From Symsagittifera roscoffensis (Eukaryota; Xenacoelomorpha; Acoela; Convolutidae): a stretch of DNA of 64,000 nucleotides. Made by a program: the position numbers and the translations under genes. The stretch is taken from the NCBI RefSeq assembly GCF_963678635.1, contig NC_087062.1:71703345-71767344 (forward strand), read 5' to 3'. Each line of letters opens with the position of its first letter. Positions within the stretch are counted from its first letter, which is position 1. Shown in pieces: positions 60,601-64,000 of the stretch. Below the pieces are notes generated by a model. It did not search any database. It saw nothing but the letters and a program-made list of their open reading frames with translations, and was not told where the DNA came from.

Positions 60601-63600
60601 CACCGCTATTGCTCAAGGAGGTTCAAAACATTTAGCTTTTTTTTTGAGAAGATAACGTTAACTTAAGGTTGAAAAATTTTAAAATCTTTATTATAGCCTA
60701 TTATAGATGGTAACTATGCTCCATATACATTTTTGGAAGTTCGCCAGAAGAAAGACCCTATACCTGATACTCTCCTCTGACTCTGCGCGTATTTTGTGGA
60801 CCACTTTGTCCTTAAACTCCAGCTCTGCTCCCATCCGCAACATATTCTCCTTCTGTTCACTCAGTTGGCCCTCCAGAGAGGAGATTATGGAGTTCCGGTG
60901 ACTCAGTTCTTCCTTCATCCCACCCAACTTCACATTGTTCTCTTTTTCCTGACAAATGACGAGAAAAATAATTAGAAAAATCAGACTGATCGTGTTAAAA
61001 CAATGCACCTGATGTTGCGAATGCCGTGCAGCGAGTCTGAGATAGCCTTTACTTGAAAAAAAGCTCACAAAACAAAAATAGTTTCAGAGTGATTTTTGTA
61101 TCTATTAACGCAATATTTGCTTCAATAAGCTATGATCAATTCAGTTTGTAATTATTCCTGTATCAAATATAATCGCCACCGGCTCCACGCGTTACTGTTT
61201 CGACTTGTGAAGAAAACGCAATGTAGAGCGGGTTTTTTTATTCAGTAAGTTTTCTACTTTTTAACTAAACAATTTTGAAGGAACGTTTTTTTATTATCTG
61301 AAAAATATTCTTATCCGGAGCTCAAATGTAAAAATAAATTTACCTGTGATTCATTTTCGCAAATTAAAGGGGTTTGAAAAGTGCTAATTAGGCCAATTTG
61401 GGATAATTAAAGCGCGATGTAGCGCTTTCTAATAATAAATGTAAGCGGCGTAATAGGGCGTTCAAAATTAATATGAGGCAAATTATTTTATCTGATTATT
61501 CATACCGACATTAAATACGCTTTTATGTAGTTCACATTAGCATTTGGGGAAAAATTGAAAAAAAAACTTTATTTACTATTTTGTAAACTTTTGAGCAAAA
61601 AATATTTTAATTAGGCTGTACGTATAGTCGGAACAAAAGATTGATATTTATTTGATAAAAATTATCCAATTTGAGAAAACTGAATTTTTAGGCAAAACCC
61701 AAAAACAAAAATCCACTTTCAAAATCGAACAGGTTTTTTTGTTACTTTACACTTTTGCAGTTCAACTTCTTCTTAAGAAAGAAGTCGAATTGAAGTTGAA
61801 AACAAAACAGAAATCAAACCGTTACTACTCAAAATGATATACAAACGTGAACAAGATACAAAAAGAAACAAAAAAAAACACGAACCAGATAATTTTATTC
61901 ACTTTGTTCAGTGATACTAACTGAAAAACAAGACTTAGCCCCGAGTGAACGATTGACTTTTAAGGCGTATGATTTTTTTTGAAAACCTTCAATCCACACA
62001 CCATATTAAGTACAATCTGATAGAATTTTCTTTTAGTAACGTAGCACTTATGTCAAACAGATTGCTTCAACAAATTTAGATCAATTTCTAAGACAGAATA
62101 ATTCTTCACTAACGCGTTATTAGCGCGGGCTACATTGAGCTTTAATTGTCCCAAAATGGCCAAATTGGCAACATTTACACCCTCATAACTTTACAAGAAA
62201 GAATCACAGGTGAAATATCTTTTTAAATTTGAACTCAAGACAATACTTTTCGGATGATAGAAATCAGTTTTGTCAAAAATGGCTAGTTAAAAATTGGAAT
62301 TTTGTCTGAAGGATAAAAATCAACCCAAGCTGAAAAATTCGGTCAATTTTTGCGATAGTCGGAACAGTTATTTCCAAAACATTTTTTAACTTTTTATCTA
62401 TTAGAAAATTGCAGATCACCGTTGGACACAAACTGTTGTAAGACGTCTAGTATTTTTGACGCAAAAGAGACGAACATTTCAGCAAAGTATACTCTAAATC
62501 AAAACTTAAGACAAACATGCGAGGTATTGGGCCAACAAAAGCATGTTCTGTTCAACTGGTCGTATTGGTCGAAGTAATTCAAAAAAAAATCTAATATCAT
62601 TTGAAATTTATCAACTAAAAAATCTTGTATAAAAGAACAAGACTGCTGGTATCATGGCACATCCTTGAATTTTCCGACTGCAGTTCAATTGGTCTCGAAT
62701 AGTTTTTGTATATTAAGTATTGGCAAAAATATGAATTTTAGGCTGATAATATCAATTTAATTGTTACAATTTGAGTCGTATATGGAATTAGTAAGCCAAG
62801 TAGCTCCCTCAAGTCAATTTGGAGCAACTTTGTAGGGCGAGATGATTCGCCTCGCGTGTAAATTATCAAACAAGCTGTTCGAAGAGACTCGTGGAAGGCT
62901 ACTGTAGTTCCAAAGATCAATCCGGCGAGTGACCAGAGTTTTTAAAATTGGTCTGCATAAAAAAATAGACTAAAATTGAGGATGGAACGCTCCAAAAAAA
63001 GCAATTGCTTGGACAAATTTTACATTTTATTATTACATTTTCCTCTTTTAAAACAAATAAGCAGAAATTTTGGCCAATTACTCAAGTGTTCTACACTGCT
63101 TAGCAAGAGCATGCAAAAAATGTCAACAAAAATTATCGAAGATTTTTTGAAAAGTTTCTACCCTCAAAAAAATTCCTGCGCACGCCACTCTGGTCGCAAC
63201 CCAAAGTTCTGGTTAAAACGCTAAGCTCATTTTATAATCGTTTTGGGAATAATATTGTACAAGGTAACCAACTGACCATTTTCACTCTGAGAGTGTTAAT
63301 CTGTGCGATCTCCTGTTTGAGATGATTGATTTGACTGTTGAATCCCTCAGTCAATTTGTCCAATTCTGATTTGTGTTTTGACATCAGTTCATTTCTGAGT
63401 TGTTCTGTGACGCAAAAAAAATCCACGTTAACTTGCAGCAACATTTCAAGACAATAACATAATAACGGAACATCATTTTATCCAATGACGAGTTTCATGC
63501 TGCGAAACTGATACTCTTTATAGTTAATATTGAAACTTTAAGGAATAAAATGGCTTAGACTGAAAAAATTTCAACTCGCAAACACGACATGAAAACAAAA

Positions 63601-63807
63601 AAACTATTATAAAAATCTAATGTTGTAGCGAGTTGCATGGATCGTCGCATCACCTGTTTTGATGTGGTGAGTCTGCTGCATGAGTTCCATCTGTTGTGTG
63701 AGTTTCTGTGCCGCCTGTTCCTCCCCACTCTTCATTCTCTCCTCCATCTCACTCTTTAGTCTCTCCATCTCAACCAGATGCTCCTCATTCAGCCTCTGCT
63801 CCAGCAA
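57387..63807 (-). CDS. FAM184A: FAM184A orthologue, last seven coding exons (gene-level, 5' end outside window)
   Basis: Minus-strand join of 63654-63807, 63277-63404, 60764-60948, 60390-60536, 59795-59912, 58117-58230 and 57387-57623. All phases agree and give about 360 C-terminal residues. Most of it is charged coiled coil. Diagnostic matches to human FAM184A are ELEFKDK-IRAESEESIR, ELDNLQAEKLREQ, ERRESRPEDMQLINRLQQML, QRELVNRETNFNKVFNSSPN with VGVLNPLA, and the C-terminal PPKVPKKFL. Human FAM184A is about 1140 residues, so roughly two thirds lies beyond 64000. It is a large coiled-coil protein of poorly known function. The C-terminus ends soon after PPKVPKKFL, shorter than human, where about 30 more residues follow. 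Introns range from about 0.2 to 2.3 kb, and one carries a foldback repeat cluster. Confidence 0.92.
58117..58230 (-). CDS. FAM184A: FAM184A exon with the ELVNRETNFNKVFNSSP block
   Basis: Acceptor TTGTTTAG, donor AAG|GTAAGA, 38 codons, phase 0 at both ends. The most conserved segment of the family in this window. Confidence 0.93.
59475..59612 (-). mobile_element. hAT-like non-autonomous element, central fragment in FAM184A intron
   Basis: Minus-orientation remnant with GTCGAAGGCGCCTTAAGAAA and GGGGGTCGAATCTCTGAG-like words. Termini are lost. Confidence 0.5.
59795..59912 (-). CDS. FAM184A: FAM184A exon with RRESRPEDMQ
   Basis: Acceptor TGTGTAG, donor GCT|GTCAGT. The first base completes the Lys codon from the previous exon. 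Coiled-coil sequence LREAEERFERRESRPEDMQL. Confidence 0.9.
60390..60536 (-). CDS. FAM184A: FAM184A exon, coiled coil (KLELDNLQAEKLREQ)
   Basis: Acceptor GACCAG, donor AA|GTGAGT, 147 nt. Aligns to the human segment ELDVMTADHLREKN without gaps. Confidence 0.9.
60764..60948 (-). CDS. FAM184A: FAM184A exon, coiled coil (ELEFKDKVVHKIRAESEESIR)
   Basis: Acceptor TTTGTCAG, donor AG|GTATAG, 185 nt. Matches human ELRHREHHIS...ELEFKGKEILRIRSES in order and spacing. Confidence 0.9.
61300..62760. repeat. Foldback-type repeat cluster inside FAM184A intron
   Basis: Module X occurs at about 61300-61480 and inverted at 62035-62340. Module Y (62400-62760, with TTGCAGATCACCGTTGGACA and AGACGTCTAGTATTTTTGAC) is the reverse complement of 16900-17340. 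The elements share family identity with the 16.3-18.2 kb cluster. Confidence 0.65.
63277..63404 (-). CDS. FAM184A: FAM184A exon, coiled coil (LRNELMSKHKSELDKL)
   Basis: Acceptor GTCACAG, donor ATG|GTCAGT. Phase joins G+AA from the previous exon. Corresponds to human LRSELNHQH...HHQELAAAK. Confidence 0.87.
63654..63807 (-). CDS. FAM184A: FAM184A exon, coiled coil (LLEQRLNEEHLVEMERLK)
   Basis: Acceptor ATTCTAG, donor ACAG|GTGATG. Corresponds to human ALENHLQQKHSAELQSLK. This is the most 5' exon in the window. Confidence 0.87.
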
Positions 63808-64000
63808 CTAGAATATAACATCACCAGCTTAGATTATGAAATAGAGGAGGAAAAGAAAAGACGATGACAAAAAAAACAGTTATCGTTTGGAAAGGTGGTC
63901 CGACCATTCTAAAGAATCCTCCTTCAGGAACTTCGTTTAAAGATATGGTTCTATGAATTAGATTGGTATTAACATGGAATTAACATGGAATTAGTAAACA

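Overview
This is an AT-rich animal (metazoan) nuclear genomic window. Genes are split by long introns with GT-AG junctions, there are many dispersed and tandem repeats, and one 200-base run of N marks an assembly gap. No bacterial gene organisation, CRISPR array or rRNA gene was seen. The recognisable proteins (paired-class homeobox Rx, FAM184A, a PIERCE1 ciliary protein, an NHA/SLC9B-like antiporter N-terminus) are widely shared in animals. I cannot name the species; an invertebrate is most likely.

Left part (1-19,200): two paralogous copies of the first two coding exons of an NHA/SLC9B-like cation/proton antiporter lie in tandem on the minus strand. Copy A has exon 1 at 1426-1577 and exon 2 running off the window at 1-96. 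Copy B has exon 1 at 19049-19200 and exon 2 at 13543-13760. Between them is a homogenised tandem array of five ~1.55-1.59 kb units (4970-12834) with diverged half-units at both edges. No exon 3 for copy B was found before copy A begins.

Middle part (19,200-34,340): mostly non-coding. It holds a decayed Ty1/copia-like gag fragment, a ~160-bp-arm hairpin at 22.93-23.29 kb, several hAT-like non-autonomous elements, and an old degenerate tandem array of about five ~850-bp units (28.08-32.23 kb).

Rx locus (34,340-41,700, plus strand): three coding exons joined in frame give a 496-residue retinal homeobox (Rx/Rax) protein with an octapeptide-like motif and a homeodomain split at position 46/47. 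No OAR motif is evident. The 5.4-kb second intron carries a GTCGA-rich block, a tRNA-like SINE, a hAT-like element with an 8-bp target duplication, and a purine-rich tract.

43.6-51.3 kb: a compositionally distinct island I do not recognise (43.64-46.30 kb), followed by a decayed minus-strand Ty3/gypsy element whose gag, RT, RNase H and integrase remnants are in the expected order and carry many stops.

Right part: an intact single-exon PIERCE1-like gene (52286-52570), a possible orphan cysteine-rich terminal exon (54120-54287), microsatellites, the gap, and a 128-bp tandem repeat containing a perfect palindrome. The last seven coding exons of a FAM184A orthologue (57387-63807, minus strand) follow, with the 5' exons beyond the right edge. 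The genes are independent neighbours, with no operon-like logic. The most unusual features are the duplicated antiporter 5' module around a homogenised array and the several unnamed repeat families seen more than once.
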